Assembly: GCA_905116865.2 (NCBI GenBank)
Contig: CAJHNH020000510.1
Coordinates: forward strand, 69,501 to 133,500
DNA: 64,000 bases
Source of the DNA: Candidula unifasciata
Lineage: Eukaryota > Mollusca > Gastropoda > Stylommatophora > Geomitridae
Direction: 5' to 3'
Made by a program: the position numbers and the translations under genes. Below the pieces are notes generated by a model, which made no database searches, was not told the DNA's origin, and worked only from the letters and a program-made list of their open reading frames with translations. This document shows positions 22,850 to 34,020 of the stretch, piece after piece (the stretch's first letter is position 1; each line of letters begins with the position of its first letter).

Positions 22850-23200
22850 CTCTGGGAATGCATTCTGTTTAATTGATTCTTCTTCTTTTTCACTTTGTTT
22901 TTTAACCACTTTGGATCTCAAATGAGATGTAGAGTTATGCTTCTTGCTCTTCTGGTTGCCTGGACCATAGCATATGGTACTGTTGTAGAGTTTCTCTGAT
23001 GTCATCTTTCCATCTTGTTCTTGGTCTACCTTGTGCTGTACATCCTTCTCCGCTTTTGGTGTATATCTTGTATGGTGTGGCATCACAAGGGGAGGTAGGC
23101 AGGGCTAGCTGTCCTAATAATTCAGTTTTCTGTATCTGATGTAATTTCTTTATCTAATTTCCCCATTTCTGTTGATTACTGCTTGTATAAATCTTTATAT
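22850..23200 (-). pseudogene. LINE-B ORF2 C-terminus
   Basis: Minus strand contains, in one frame, QGRPRTRWKDDIRE near 23045-23005 and a following block matching the copies at 30430 and 51130 (LWSRQPEEQEA). Upstream the LASLS-like segment (GGACAGCTAGCCCTGCC) also matches those copies. Heavily broken. Confidence 0.75.
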
Positions 23201-24104
23201 ATTTTGAAACAAAAATTTAAAACATATAGATAAATTAATTTTTAAAAATTTTTTAGTTTCCTGTGTACAATATTTTTTTTAAACAGATTTTTCCAGAAAT
23301 TACCACTGTTTTGTGACCCATTTTTCTTAGCATTAATGGGTTGAAAGGTGAAAGCGTTATAATAACCCTGTATGTATCACAAGGAGGTAAGAAAGACATA
23401 TCATAGAGACAGAAATCTACAAACATACGATGCATTGGTTGGTACTAAAAGAGTTAAAGTTATGTTATTTACAAACTGGCAATACAAAGATGCTTTGTAA
23501 ATTGCAGGAAATTAGTAAAACTTACTTGCCGCCATCCATGGCCTAAAAATTACTATAGTGAGAGCAGTAAAAGACATACGTTGTAACAATGAAAAGTTAA
23601 CAAAGATAATGTTCAGATAGCCAGATATGTCTCTTATGTAAATGTGATTGTTATCACTTCAAGTGGCTTTTTATTACAATTGTTGATGTTAGTCACATAA
23701 CCAAATTCCTCATACCACAGCTGTGCCAGGATGGCTTTATTTGTGTTTCAGACGTAAACAACATTGCAAGCGAAATTTTACCAGAATGGACAATTATATT
23801 CTACCATCTACATACTGTTCCATTAATTTCTTTATGGTAATTTTTTTTCAGTATCATTTTTGATTCAACTTTATTTTTTAAACCAATGAACAGATGTTTT
23901 GAACTGTTATATTTGTAATTCATTTATTTTGTAGTTGAATATATTTTTTTAAAGTATAACTTTACTGTTTCCAGTGCTGTTGTACCTGGTCCATAAAAAG
24001 TGATTTGTCACTATCTTGGTATAGTGGGTGTGAATCACATGTGCAGCGATGCATGGCGGTTTATTTGATAATAATAATAATAATAGCAGGTAGCTTAAGA
24101 GGGA
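23201..24104. other. no recognisable feature
   Basis: AT-rich. A splice-acceptor-like TTTGTGTTTCAG occurs near 23740-23752 but the frame after it has no known motif. An (ATA)n stretch lies at 24066-24085. Confidence 0.45.
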
Positions 24105-25370
24105 GCACAGTGTATGTTGTCTCTGTGGATGGAGCACAGTGTATCTTGTCTCTGTGGATGGAGCACAGATATGTTGTCTCTGTGGATGGAGCACAGTGTA
24201 TGTTGTCTCTGTGGATGGAGCACAGTGTATGTGGTCTCTGTGGATGGAGCACAGATATGTTGTCTCTGTGGATGGAGCACAGTGTATGTGGTCTCTGTGG
24301 ATGGAGCACAGTGTATGTGGTCTCTGTGGATGGAGCACAGATATGTTGTCTCTGTGGATGGAGCACAGTGTATGTGGTCTCTGTGGATGGAGCACAGATA
24401 TGTTTCTCTGTGGATGGAGCACAGTGTATGTTGTCTCTGTGGATGGAGCACAGTGTATGTTTTCTCTGTGGATGGAGCACAGTGTATGTTGTCTCTGTGG
24501 ATGGAGCACAGATATGTTGTCTCTGTGGATGGAGCACAGTGTATGTTGTCTCTGTGGATGGAGCACAGATATGTTGTCTCTGTGGATGGAGCACAGATAT
24601 GCTGTCTCTGTGAATGGAGCACAGATATGTTGTCTCTGTGGATAGAGCGCAGTATATCTTGTCTCTGTGGATAGAGCACAGTGTATGTTGTCTCCGTGGA
24701 TGGAGCACAGTATATCTTGTCTCTGTGGATGGAACACAGTGTATGTTGTCTCTGTGGATGGAGCACAGATATGTTGTCTCTGTGGATGGAGCACAGTGTA
24801 TGTTGTCTCTGTGGATGGAGCACAGTGTATGTGGTCTCTGTGGATGGAGCACAGTGTATGTTGTCTCTGTGGATGGAGCACAGTGTATGTTGTCTCTGTG
24901 GATGGAGCACAGATATGTTGTCTCTGTGGATGGAGCACAGTGTATGTTGTCTCTGTGGATGGAGCACAGTGTATGTTGTCTCCGTGGATGGAGCACAGTG
25001 TATGTTGTCTCCGTGGATGGAGCACAGTGTATGTTGTCTCCGTGGATGGAGCACAGTGTATGTTGTCTCTGTGGATGGAGCACAGATATGTTGTCTCTGT
25101 GGATGGAGCACAGTGTATGTGGTCTCTGTGGATGGAGCACAGTGTATCTTGTCTCTGTGGATGGAGCACAGTGTATGTTGTCTCCGTGGATGGAGCACAG
25201 TGTATGTGGTCTCCGTGGATGGAGCACAGTGTATCTTGTCTCTGTGGATGGAGCACAGTGTATGTTGTCTCTGTGGATGGAGCACAGTGTATGTTGTCTC
25301 CGTGGATGGAGCACAGTGTATGTTGTCTCTGAGGATGGAGCACAGTGTATGTTGTCTCTGTGGAAGTGAC
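24105..25370. repeat. 29-bp minisatellite, open in all six frames
   Basis: About 44 units: TCTCTGTGGATGGAGCACAG followed by TGTATGTTG (29 bp) or ATATGTTG (28 bp). The unit has no stop codon in any of the six frames, so open frames of 168 to 464 codons appear on both strands. The length mix and repetitive predicted peptides (CAPSTETTYTVLHPQRQ) show they are by-products. Variants ATATGTTG and TGTATCTTG are scattered, not clustered. Confidence 0.96.
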
Positions 25371-25460
25371 ATACTCATGGTATTTCCACTGTGGCTATGG
25401 CATCTCTCTGAACGCCTGCTGAAACATTACTCATTATTTCCCTTGAAAGCTATAGCTATA

Positions 25461-25670
25461 GATAGGTAGATAGGTAGGTTGTACCCCACCAGGACATCAC
25501 ACAAGTGATAAACACCCAGTGACTCAAAGTGCCACCATGCAGATGAGGATCACCTGTGGAGAGGTCCTGGAAACACCGTTCAGCCGTTAAGCTATATTTA
25601 TGGCCTGGCTATATTTAGTGCCCACAGCACAGGCCGGGGTGGGGCTTCAAAATAACAAAACATTCCATCC
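25461..25670 (-). repeat. SINE-4 copy with (CTAC/CTAT)n tail
   Basis: Plus strand: GATAGGTAGATAGGTAGG then GTACCCCACCAGGACATCAC and the complete body to GGTGGGGCTTCAAAATAAC. Minus-strand reading places the tetranucleotide run at the 3' end. Confidence 0.87.
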
Positions 25671-26574
25671 CACAAATGGAAAACTAGTACAATATTCTAT
25701 AACTACAATAAGAATAGCAAACTATAAGGAGACGACTTGAAGGCTTTGTTCAGTTCTCTCTGTGTGTGTGGGTGGGTAAGTGTGTGCGCGCACACACACA
25801 CCCACATGCGCGCGCACACACACTCACCCTCCCCTCCCCCCCCCCCCCTTTTTTTTTTTACAAAGTTTACTGGTTATGTTAATTTTCTGAAGTTATAGAG
25901 GGGCAGGTCAAATAAGAATGGATGAACTCGCTTCTTAAACGAGGTTACCTCCCGTCGATTATTTCAGTTTAAGAAAATGAAATGAAACTGGCTGATTATT
26001 AAACGCAATGCAGCTGTAGCGACAACAAACGAAAATACATCTGCAGTTATAATGGTTCAGGTATAGTAGTAGCTGCAGCAGCACTAGCATCTCTGTTATC
26101 ATTGTTATTGTCATAGGTTTTATCAGTGGTGGTATTAGTGGTTCTGTCAGAAGCGTCGACCTAAACAAAACGTTGAAAAAGGGGTGGGGGGGGGGGGGGC
26201 ACTCGGGTCCTTTACAAATTTTCTAGAATCGGTTGGGGGTGGGCTCAAATTGACCCAACCTTGTTTCAGTGTATAATACACATTAGAATATGTTTAATGG
26301 CAAATAAATATAATAATAAATAGGTAATAATAAGAAGTGTATAATCACATACTTGAAAAAGAACTTATTTACATTGTTGCAAAAATTGCAGTATTAAATA
26401 TTCTCATTCGCTGATGCGTGTTGTGAATTTGGATTAAGGCAAGGTGCTGTTGGCAGACCATACATGATTATTGACGATGGTGAGCTAGAGACGGTTACCC
26501 AGTTTCATCACTGGAATACGTATCAGCATCATTTAGCAAGTCCTTTGAAGAAGGGCACTCTTGTCAAATTCTGC
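25671..26574. other. simple repeats, otherwise unassigned
   Basis: GT/CA and CGCG-rich runs at 25759-25825, a C then T homopolymer at 25838-25859 and a poly-G at 26183-26200. No gene recognised; the frame at 25959-26168 (minus) has no known motif. Confidence 0.45.
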
Positions 26575-26735
26575 TTTTTAAAAAAATATCTCGCCTTCTC
26601 TCTCACCTCGTGCACTTCCCTACCCAAAGTGCCACTTACTTACTGTGATCATCTTCATGCTGGTCGGCTCCTGCTGTTCTTTTCTGGTACTATGCCTTCT
26701 GCTATTACTCTTTCCAATCCTCCACGAATCTGCAC
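26575..26735 (-). pseudogene. LINE-E ORF2 C-terminal fragment
   Basis: Minus strand matches 43155-43260: a GGATTGGAAAGAG.AATAGCA run, AGAAGGCATAGTACCAG, the SRPTSMK-like block and the CACGAGGTGAGAGAGAAGG segment. Diverged. Confidence 0.7.
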
Positions 26736-26739
26736 CACT

Positions 26740-27622
26740 GGGTTGTGAATTGATACACGACAAGACAGATGTGGTCAAGGCTCTTTGGGAACAAGCAGCG
26801 GAATCAGTAGAGAAAGAAGATTATTATGGCCTGGAGAGAATGAGGCACTTGGGTGTAACCAGAGGGTCTGGCCGGCTCGCTACACTCAGAGGAAACAGAG
26901 GGTCTGGCCGGCTCACTACACTCAGAGGAAACAGAGGTCTGGCCGGCTCACTACACTCAGAGGAAACAGAGGGTCTGGCGGGCTTGCTACACTCAGAGGA
27001 AACAGAGGTCTGGCCGGCTCACTACACTCAGAGGAAACAGAGGTCTGGCCGGCTCACTACACTCAGAGGAAACAGAGGTCTGGCCGGCTCACTACACTCA
27101 GAGGAAACAGAGGTCTGGCCGGCTCACTACACTCAGAGGAAACAGAGGGTCTGGCGGGCTCGCTACACTCAGAGGAAACAGAGGTCTGGCCGGCTCACTA
27201 CACTCAGAGGAAACAGAGGTCTGGCCGGCTCACTACACTCAGAGGAGACAGAGGTCTGGCCGGCTCACTACGCTCAGAGGAAACAGAGGTCTGGCCGGCT
27301 CACTACACTCAGAGGAAACAGAGGGTCTGGCGGGCTCACTACACTCAGAAGAAACAGAGGGTCTGGCCGGCTCACTACACTCAGAGGAAACAGAGGGTCT
27401 GGCGGGCTCACTACACTCAGTGGAAACAGAGGGTCTGGCGGGCTCACTACACTAAGTAGAAACAGAGGGTCTGGCCGGCTCACTACACTCAGAGGAAAAG
27501 CAAGACGGGCATATAACCGGATTGTCACAGGTACCATCAGTACTGGAACTCTGAGCTGGCTGCTGAAGACGAGGACGGAGCACGCCTGTGAATGCCCCGT
27601 GTGCAGTGATGTAAATTCTTGA
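26740..27622 (+). pseudogene. LINE-G RNase H-type C-terminus carrying an internal array
   Basis: Before the 35-bp array the frame reads HDKTDVVKALWEQAAESVEK then YYGLERMRHLGVTRGSGRL; after it the frame reads RRAYNRIVTGTISTGTLSW, then EHACECPVCSDVNS and a stop. This is the end of an RNase H-containing LINE: the HACECPVC block is the usual terminal C.C..C motif. A second copy at 28120-28520 lacks the array, with the matching C-terminal text (GYAGCAMMS in another frame). The single frame 26645-27622 stays open across the array. Upstream RT is not seen here. Confidence 0.78.
26866..27496 (+). repeat. 35/36-bp minisatellite inside LINE-G frame
   Basis: About 18 units: GAGG(G)TCTGGCCGGCTCACTA then CACTCAGAGGAAACA. 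The first unit continues the LINE-G text GVTRGSGRL and the last runs into its GKARRAYN, so the unit is an amplified piece of the LINE coding sequence. 36-bp units keep the frame and 35-bp units shift it, giving three interleaved peptide repeats. Confidence 0.92.
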
Positions 27623-27627
27623 CTTGA

Positions 27628-27742
27628 ACTCAACTCAGCTCAACTCCAATCCTCCAACTCAAACTCAGCTCAACTCCAATCCTCAAACTCAGCTCAACTC
27701 CAATCCTCCAACTCAAACTCAGCTCAACTCCAATCCTCCATG
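27628..27742. repeat. ~35-bp tandem repeat
   Basis: Three to four units of AACTCAGCTCAACTCCAATC plus CTCCAACTCA, starting immediately after the LINE-G stop codon. Confidence 0.88.
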
Positions 27743-27744
27743 GG

Positions 27745-28020
27745 GCTTGATATGGTCCAAATATTTCCATTTTCGAGACAAGATGCTGTTTACTAGTTAA
27801 TCTTCCTTGATTTTCAGATCTTTTAGGATGTTGGTTTTGCTTTTCTTTTCGGCCTGTGATATTTTGAGAATCGTTCTTCAGCGTTTCAGTTGAGAAGCCC
27901 CAATTTTCTTCCGTAACGACTGCGAAATTGCCTGCGACTCACATCCGTACGTTGATACAGGGAAGATTCATGCCCTGAAGGCTTACCTTGATTTAATTGC
28001 TGGTGCTTAATAGGAGAGAT
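27745..28020 (-). pseudogene. LINE-E ORF2 fragment
   Basis: Minus strand aligns with the plus-strand copy at 42870-43150: TTAAGCACCAGCAATTAAAT, CATGAATCTTCCCTGTATCA, ACGGATGTGAGTCG (the YGCESW codons) and the SKQHLVSKMEIFG block equivalent to NSILSRKLKYFG. Frame broken. Confidence 0.78.
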
Positions 28021-28119
28021 TGCTGTTTAATCCTTGATACATTTCTTAAGATCGTAATGTGGCAGCTTTCCAATGCTTTCAACCTCCATGTGGCTTTAGA
28101 ATCCTCAGACAGTAACAGA

Positions 28120-28520
28120 TTGTCACTGTTTCAAGATCGTTATAGGGGATGCAGCGGTGTTTGGGAGAACAGACAGCTCCGGTTAAAAAATGCAGGAGTG
28201 CCAGGAAACGAAAGAGCAGATTGTTGGCTACAAAAGCGATAGCTACAGGAACACTCCCACTGAACAAAGGAGACATTCTGAAGACCATTTATGATCGAAT
28301 GCTGTTAGAAGATAATGTTAGATAAAATAACCTGTGTAAGAATGTGTGACGAGGAATTAGGTGCGGATCCGGCAAGGAGGGACATAGGAGAGGAAGAAGA
28401 CGACAAGTTAATATTCAGTGTGCTACAGGAACAGCATCTACACCTTAAGACATTTGCTGCCGGAGACTGAGCACCTATGGGTATGCCGGGTGTGCTATGA
28501 TGTCGAATCTTAAATCAGTA
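28120..28520 (+). pseudogene. LINE-G RNase H fragment, without array
   Basis: Contains NAGVPGNERADCW near 28185-28225, the G.GNE.AD motif of retroelement RNase H where the D is catalytic. It goes on, in broken frames, to a C-terminal segment that matches LINE-G at 27560-27620 (GAGCACCTATGGGTATGCC versus GAGCACGCCTGTGAATGCC). Confidence 0.75.
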
Positions 28521-29804
28521 AATCAGTACCCTCGGCACTCTTCTTTATGGTATTGAATCTCGATCGACTTAATAATACATGGAAAAACCGCTATTTTTTT
28601 TTTAAACAGCATTTACTGATAATGTCTCAGAAAAACACTTTACATTAGGTAAGCAAGACAAGATTACCAACACAAAGGTGTAGGAAAGACAAGATTACCA
28701 ACACAAAGGTATAGGAAAGAGCAAGTATTACAACATTGTTCTCAATACTCGGTCTTATGTCTGTATGTCCGTCTGTCTCTCCGTCCGTCCGTCTGTCTGT
28801 CTATTGCCATCTGTCGGTGTAAATATTTCTTTGTCATCGTATCATTCCATTTTATCACATCCGCCCCCACCCCAATTTATGTGTATGCGTGTGTGTGCGT
28901 ACGCTACTCTACATCTGCATGTGTGTGTCTGTGCTTCTCTCCGTCTCTCATTCATTTTTCTCTACCTGGCTTATTTTCATCTCGCCCCTCGCCCGCCCCC
29001 CAGTTTCATCACAGAACCATCTAGAACCGAAGGCGTACCGGAGTTTTCCAGCGCCGCTAATAAATAATAGAGGAATTCCCCGATGTGCACATCACGCCAG
29101 TCTGCAATAGAATCGCCAATCCACCTCTGGATAATTAACTACTTGTTACCGTTGATTAAATTCTATTCTGGCACATGAGCCATTTTTTGCTGGGGCCTGC
29201 CGAGGGAATTCCCCTGCCACACCTGTTCGTCAATGGCTTTTGTTCTTCTCTCGCAAAGACAAGCTCGGGGAAGCAGACGTGAGCTATGGAAAAGTAGCCA
29301 ACGGCTCAGTGACTTCTGCTGTACTGAACGTCGAACTAGCAATTTAATTTCATGTGTGAGTTTTATATAGTTTAAATCGCCGTGCCTACTCTAATTAGAG
29401 CATGGCTATCAAAAGAACGCTGTATTAACCCAGTCGTCATACCTGTGAATGTTTCGGTCAGTTTTTTTTAAAGACAATGGCGCCGACAGATGGGACTGGT
29501 ATATTGAAATTCATGATGTTTAATATGCTTTGATGAGCACACGTCGAATGCCTCATAATTCTGAGATTATCAAATAAATTTAAACAATTGAGCTCAGAGG
29601 ACTTCGATAAATGTACTGAAGACAATCATTGCTATTTCTCGATTATATTATAATAAACATTGTTTGATGTCTTTACAATGTAGCTTGACTTCAGAGGGTA
29701 CGTGGAACTGTTGGCGTCTTTACAAATATTATGTGCCAAGGACGCAGTCTCTTCCACTGTGTAACTCTCGTACCAGTATCAGAAAGTCAAAAGAAAGATT
29801 TTTT
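28521..29804. other. unassigned, small tandem and simple repeats
   Basis: A two-unit repeat (GACAAGATTACCAACACAAA) lies at 28655-28715 and a TCTG/TCCG run at 28755-28803. Pyrimidine-rich to 28990. I see no gene, and 29100-29800 shows nothing recognisable. Confidence 0.45.
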
Positions 29805-29885
29805 TTTTCTAACCGACCGCAGCGGAATTCGAACAATAGGAAGCTGACAACTGTGAAACGCGTTCACTCAGCCATAGAACAGCAC
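29805..29885 (-). repeat. tRNA-like SINE head
   Basis: Minus strand: TATGGCTGAGTGAACGCG then a TTCGAATTCC B-box-like block. A box TGGCTGAGTGA and B box GTTCGAATTC are tRNA-like and correctly spaced; no body seen after it. Confidence 0.55.
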
Positions 29886-30429
29886 TTTTAGTAAAACTGG
29901 CTTTGTAAACCAGGCGAAGCAGTACACAAATCTTGGAACAGTCCTAATTTATGTCTGAAGATGTCTCGGAAAGAATAGAACAACAGTTGCCATGGCAATA
30001 GCAGCCATTTGCAAGGATGCAACATATGATAATAAAAAAATAGTCTAATACAGTGATTTAAAAAAACAAAAAGAGTTAAAATCCCATATGAAGCGAACAC
30101 TGCTAAGTATGCCGTAAAAGGCTACTAAATAGGAATTTGCTAAAATAGGATGTGTTGGACATAAGACGCAGATATCGCCGCATATCTGTAAACCACAATA
30201 CAGAAAGCTAGTCGCCTATGGGGCGAACGAAGATGAAGAAAACCAACTGACGTAGTTTCAGCTGTAAAGATATTTCTGTTTGAAAGTTCTGCCGTTGGCA
30301 GTTGGAGAACCGATGAAATCGATGAACATCAAAGGAGATCAATTGTATAAAATCGAAGAAATAAGATAACCATCTGAACATCCGTTTGTATCATTAACAA
30401 AAAAACCCAAAAAAAAAAAAGATGGATTC
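29886..30429. other. no recognisable feature
   Basis: AT-rich unassigned sequence up to a poly-A run at 30408-30420. Confidence 0.5.
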
Positions 30430-31206
30430 ATTTTGGATACCTCACAAGAAGAAGGGAACATCAGATTTGTATTGTGGTTTAGGATTATTACGGTTGGAGA
30501 AGAATGGCGCTGCGAGGAGTTACCAAGGGATCTTCCCGATGCTCAACTCTTCGTCTTCGTCTTTACGACCTCTTTCACAGCTTCTGGTGTCGAGGGAGAT
30601 ATAAGGTCTTGCTTCGTGCTCTTCTGGCTGCTTCGACCATAGACACATCGTGGTGCTGTAGAGTTTTTCTGGTGTTAACTTCTCATCTTGTTCTTGGTCT
30701 ACCTTTTGCTCTACGTTTCTCTCCTCTTTTTGTAAAAGCCTTGTATGGTATATCATCAGAAGTATGGTATATTATCAGACGGCATTCTCTTCAAGTGGGC
30801 AAACCATTTTTGATTTGCTGTATTTCTTTGTAATTTAGAATTGGTTCTGTGCCGACTTTATCTCGTATGACGTCATTCCTGATTTTATCTGTTCTGGTCA
30901 CTCCTACAGCCTTTCTCAGACACCTCATTTCCATGGTTACTAATTTTGTTTTATGTTTTGTTGTGAGCGACCACGTCTGGCACTAGTGGCATAGGGTGGG
31001 AATGAACATGCTTTGTATGAAATGTTTGTTTGTGCTGACTGGGATTGCATTATGCTGTAAGAGGAAGGCTAGCTGTCCCAATACTTGGCCTACTTTACTG
31101 CATCGGATGTCAGTTTCTGCGTTTATTCACCATCTTCGGTGAATGTTGTTCCAAGATTTTTAAACTCAGATGTCTGTCTAATATATGTATGCTCTAATGC
31201 TATGTT
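30430..31206 (-). pseudogene. LINE-B ORF2 C-terminal half, cut by the LTR element
   Basis: Minus strand, from right to left: a FTEDG-like block near 31130, MFIPTLCH then CQTWSLTT near 31000-30960, MRCLRKAVGVTRTDKIRND near 30930-30880, GRPRTRWEV near 30705-30680 and a final LPRHQ block near 30600. These match LINE-B at 17906 one for one. Several stops. The LINE sequence ends exactly where the LTR element begins (31206/31207) and does not resume at its right edge. Confidence 0.85.
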
Positions 31207-32114
31207 ATTATATTTACTCTGCGCTTTATCCTAATATTGCTTTAAACCGCACAGATTTAAATTGTTACCAGTCCTTCTTCGAGACAAGCCACTGCGCTTT
31301 GTTTAAAATTACCCAACACTACGTAATACAGCCCGCTGGTTCAGACTAGGGATGTTAGATTGCATTCTCACGCCAGTGTCAGAATGTTATCTCCTGACCA
31401 GACTGTAGAGACTGAGCGGGGCCCTTTTGACCAGGTAAATTGAGTGGACGCTAGACATTGTGGAGCCCAGAGGTCAGAGTTTCACACGTCAGTGTAATTC
31501 GGGGGAGAACAGGTGTGTGGCAATTAGGACTGTTTGATCTGGGTCACGTAGGAAACACAATGGCTTCACTGACCGTCTTTCACACCGGCCAGTTAGATTC
31601 GGTGTAAACTAGATTGGGGCACTTAAGAATGTTTGCTCTAGGGATGTCAGTCCAGAATTGACTGACAGGCCACTTGTTAGCTAATTTGATTTGATAGGTA
31701 CTTCGGAGGAGTGGCTTAAGCCATCATCTTGAGGGTTGGGTAAAAACTAAGGAAAGGGAGGAGTTTAATTTGGACAATAGATTGATACTTATACTTCGAG
31801 CCTGTGGAATTTCCGTCATTAATCGCAGCCTGCCGGCAAACAAACACAGGTCGACGTGAAGGTATATTTTACTGTCGTACTCTGGTTTGGCGATTGATGG
31901 AAAAGTTCCCAGGTGAAAGAAAATATTAATTTTAATCTTGTATACATAGGTTAGGGAGTTAAGCTTAGTCTATACTACCTTTTCCTAATTTGTCTGCACA
32001 TTCTGCTTGAAATAGTTCTGTGTGAGTATTCAGTATCTCAGTTAGGGAACTGCTAAACTATTCCTATTTCTTGTATGTTTGTGTCACATGTTTTTCATTG
32101 TATGTTTTCATGTG

Positions 32115-32121
32115 TATAAAA
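32115..32121 (+). promoter_or_regulatory. TATA-like box in left LTR
   Basis: TATAAAA, conserved at 37091-37097 in the right LTR. It is placed upstream of the polyadenylation signal, as expected for a U3 promoter, but the 900-base spacing would give a long R/U5. Confidence 0.45.
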
Positions 32122-33036
32122 TAAGATGTGAACAATGACATTTGCTATAATGAAATGTAATTATATTGTTTTCACGATCAGCCAAAATATGAGTTGGGAC
32201 TGTGGGAAATGATGCCCAAATATGTGCAGGGATGCTGCTACGTTTTGTGTGCCCACCATGTGCTCACCTAATGTGTTCACCTAAACAGGGGATTTATAAC
32301 CCAGGGGAAGAATGATGGGTGTATAGAATTCACTGTCACTGAAAGATAATATTCAGGACAGCGTGCACATATAAATTGTTTGCGTTTTCAGCACATAACC
32401 TGCTCCACGTGGTCATGTAATATCAATGTCAGCCAGTTGTTGGAAGCCTGAGTGAAGACGGACAACAGACTTAGAAAGTCAACTATCATGACATAGCATT
32501 TGAGGGAAGGCAGGATATGTGACGCCCATGTAAGACAAAAGACCTTCAGACTAGACTGGAGAGGATGTGGAATATGAGGAGGAGTGATGGGCTATATCTT
32601 ATTATTATATGTTGTATTAATTGATACATGTATTCTTAGTGTAAGTCAAGATACTACACGTATGTGTTTTGTTTCCATGATTACAGCGCCCATGTGACGA
32701 TCAGTCCATGAAGTAGACTACATTGTGTTAGACTCGGCCAGCTGGGAACGAGGTGGAGAACGAGGTGGAGAACGATGTGGAGAACGAGGTGGGGATGAAG
32801 TGGAGAATAAGCTGAAACAGGCAGACAACAGGCAAGGAAGAGTTGGACAAGCTTGACAGTTCCTCACGGCTGTCAGAGGCTTATAAGTTGAGTTAACCCC
32901 TTTATGTTAACCTATTATCATCATTATCATACCACTCTAAACCCCGAGCTGTTTTTCTCGCTGAAGCTTACCACTATCATCAAATTAACCAGTCACTGTT
33001 TGTGTAAATCAACAAACTGGGAATTTCATTGTAGTA

Positions 33037-33042
33037 AATAAA
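33037..33042 (+). terminator. polyadenylation signal in LTR
   Basis: AATAAA followed by a GT-rich stretch; the same hexamer is at 38024-38029 in the right LTR, where it would end the element transcript. Confidence 0.5.
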
Positions 33043-33461
33043 GCTGTATGTCAAGTTTTTAAACTACATAGTTTGTTAAATTCCAAAATGTCTGTTCTTA
33101 CATGTTTAAGTAAACTGTTAAGATAGAATACCATTTGGTGGGGGCTCAAATAATATAATAATTCTTTAATTATTCATAATAAAACCGGGAGAAGGTAGAT
33201 GACGGAGGAATCACTTGCCCTGTCTAATTATTCATTAAGTATGATAGACATCTAAAATTCCTTGCCTTCTCTTGTGGGTACCAAGTGCAGCTAATGTTAA
33301 AGTACTTAACGAGCCAATATGGTTGTTTTCTTGGGTATCCAGGACTGTGTCTGAGAGCAACATAGCTCAGATTATAGTTCCGTTAATCTGGTGGAGGGAA
33401 TGTGTTGAGAGGAACATCCCTACTCAACATTATAAACATTTAAACCACCGTCACGTCACAC

Positions 33462-33484
33462 TGGCGAGCTCGCCGAGATTTGGA
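33462..33484 (+). promoter_or_regulatory. putative tRNA primer-binding site
   Basis: TGGCGAGCTCGCCGAGATTT starts one base after the ACA end. TGG is the complement of tRNA CCA, and the rest can be read as the complement of an acceptor stem and T arm (a CTCGG stem and AAATC loop). The tRNA identity is not settled; it has partial likeness to the proline-type site. Confidence 0.55.
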
Positions 33485-34020
33485 CTGGGCTAATTACTCC
33501 TAGACTAATGAAAGTAAATTTTTAAAATTTAACTTTAACTCTTCTGCCAGTATAGTCTAAATTAAAATTAGTAATTTATACATGGGGAGAGATTACAGAG
33601 TAATAAATAACTTTTTACTAAAATCAATAAATGGATAGTATCATGTCTTATCATTGATCACTTCATAACCATTGATTATTGTTTATTTAGTAAATTTTAA
33701 TGTTGATGATTATTATATTTGCTTGCATGTTTCATCATTTGATATAGATTGTAGAGCATTATATGTTGACATCATATCATTGATACTTATGCTTAGTGAC
33801 TGAATGTAAAACATCACATCATATCATTTACCGGTGTATCCTCTGTGCTGCTATACTATTCTAAAAGCTGTCAGTCTGGTAGGCCACTTTGATTTATTTA
33901 CATCTTTGTGCGGCTGTCATAGGCTACTCTCTTGCCCAGTTTACCTTGCTCTGACATATTCTTTTATTCCGGAATCGGGGTAGTATTTTATTTATCTTTA
34001 GATAGATCTAATAAGATATA

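Larger units (their letters stand above)
31207..33460 (+). repeat. left LTR, 5' end missing
   Basis: Matches the right LTR from ATTATATTTACTCTGCGC through to AGCAACATAGCT (33367) and then continues alone to GTCACGTCACA, the conventional ACA end, one base before the TGG of the priming site. Differences from the right LTR are few: scattered substitutions, small indels (for example near 31605, 31675, 32420) and one unit fewer of a 12-bp repeat (4 at 32746-32793). Confidence 0.88.

Noticed and set aside
23740..23860. Splice acceptor TTTGTGTTTCAG with an open stretch
   Set aside because: The encoded text has no family resemblance and no matching donor.
23949..25378. Minus-strand frames of 417-464 codons and plus frames up to 262 codons
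   Set aside because: All arise from the stop-free 29-bp repeat; similar frames exist on both strands and peptides are pure repeat.
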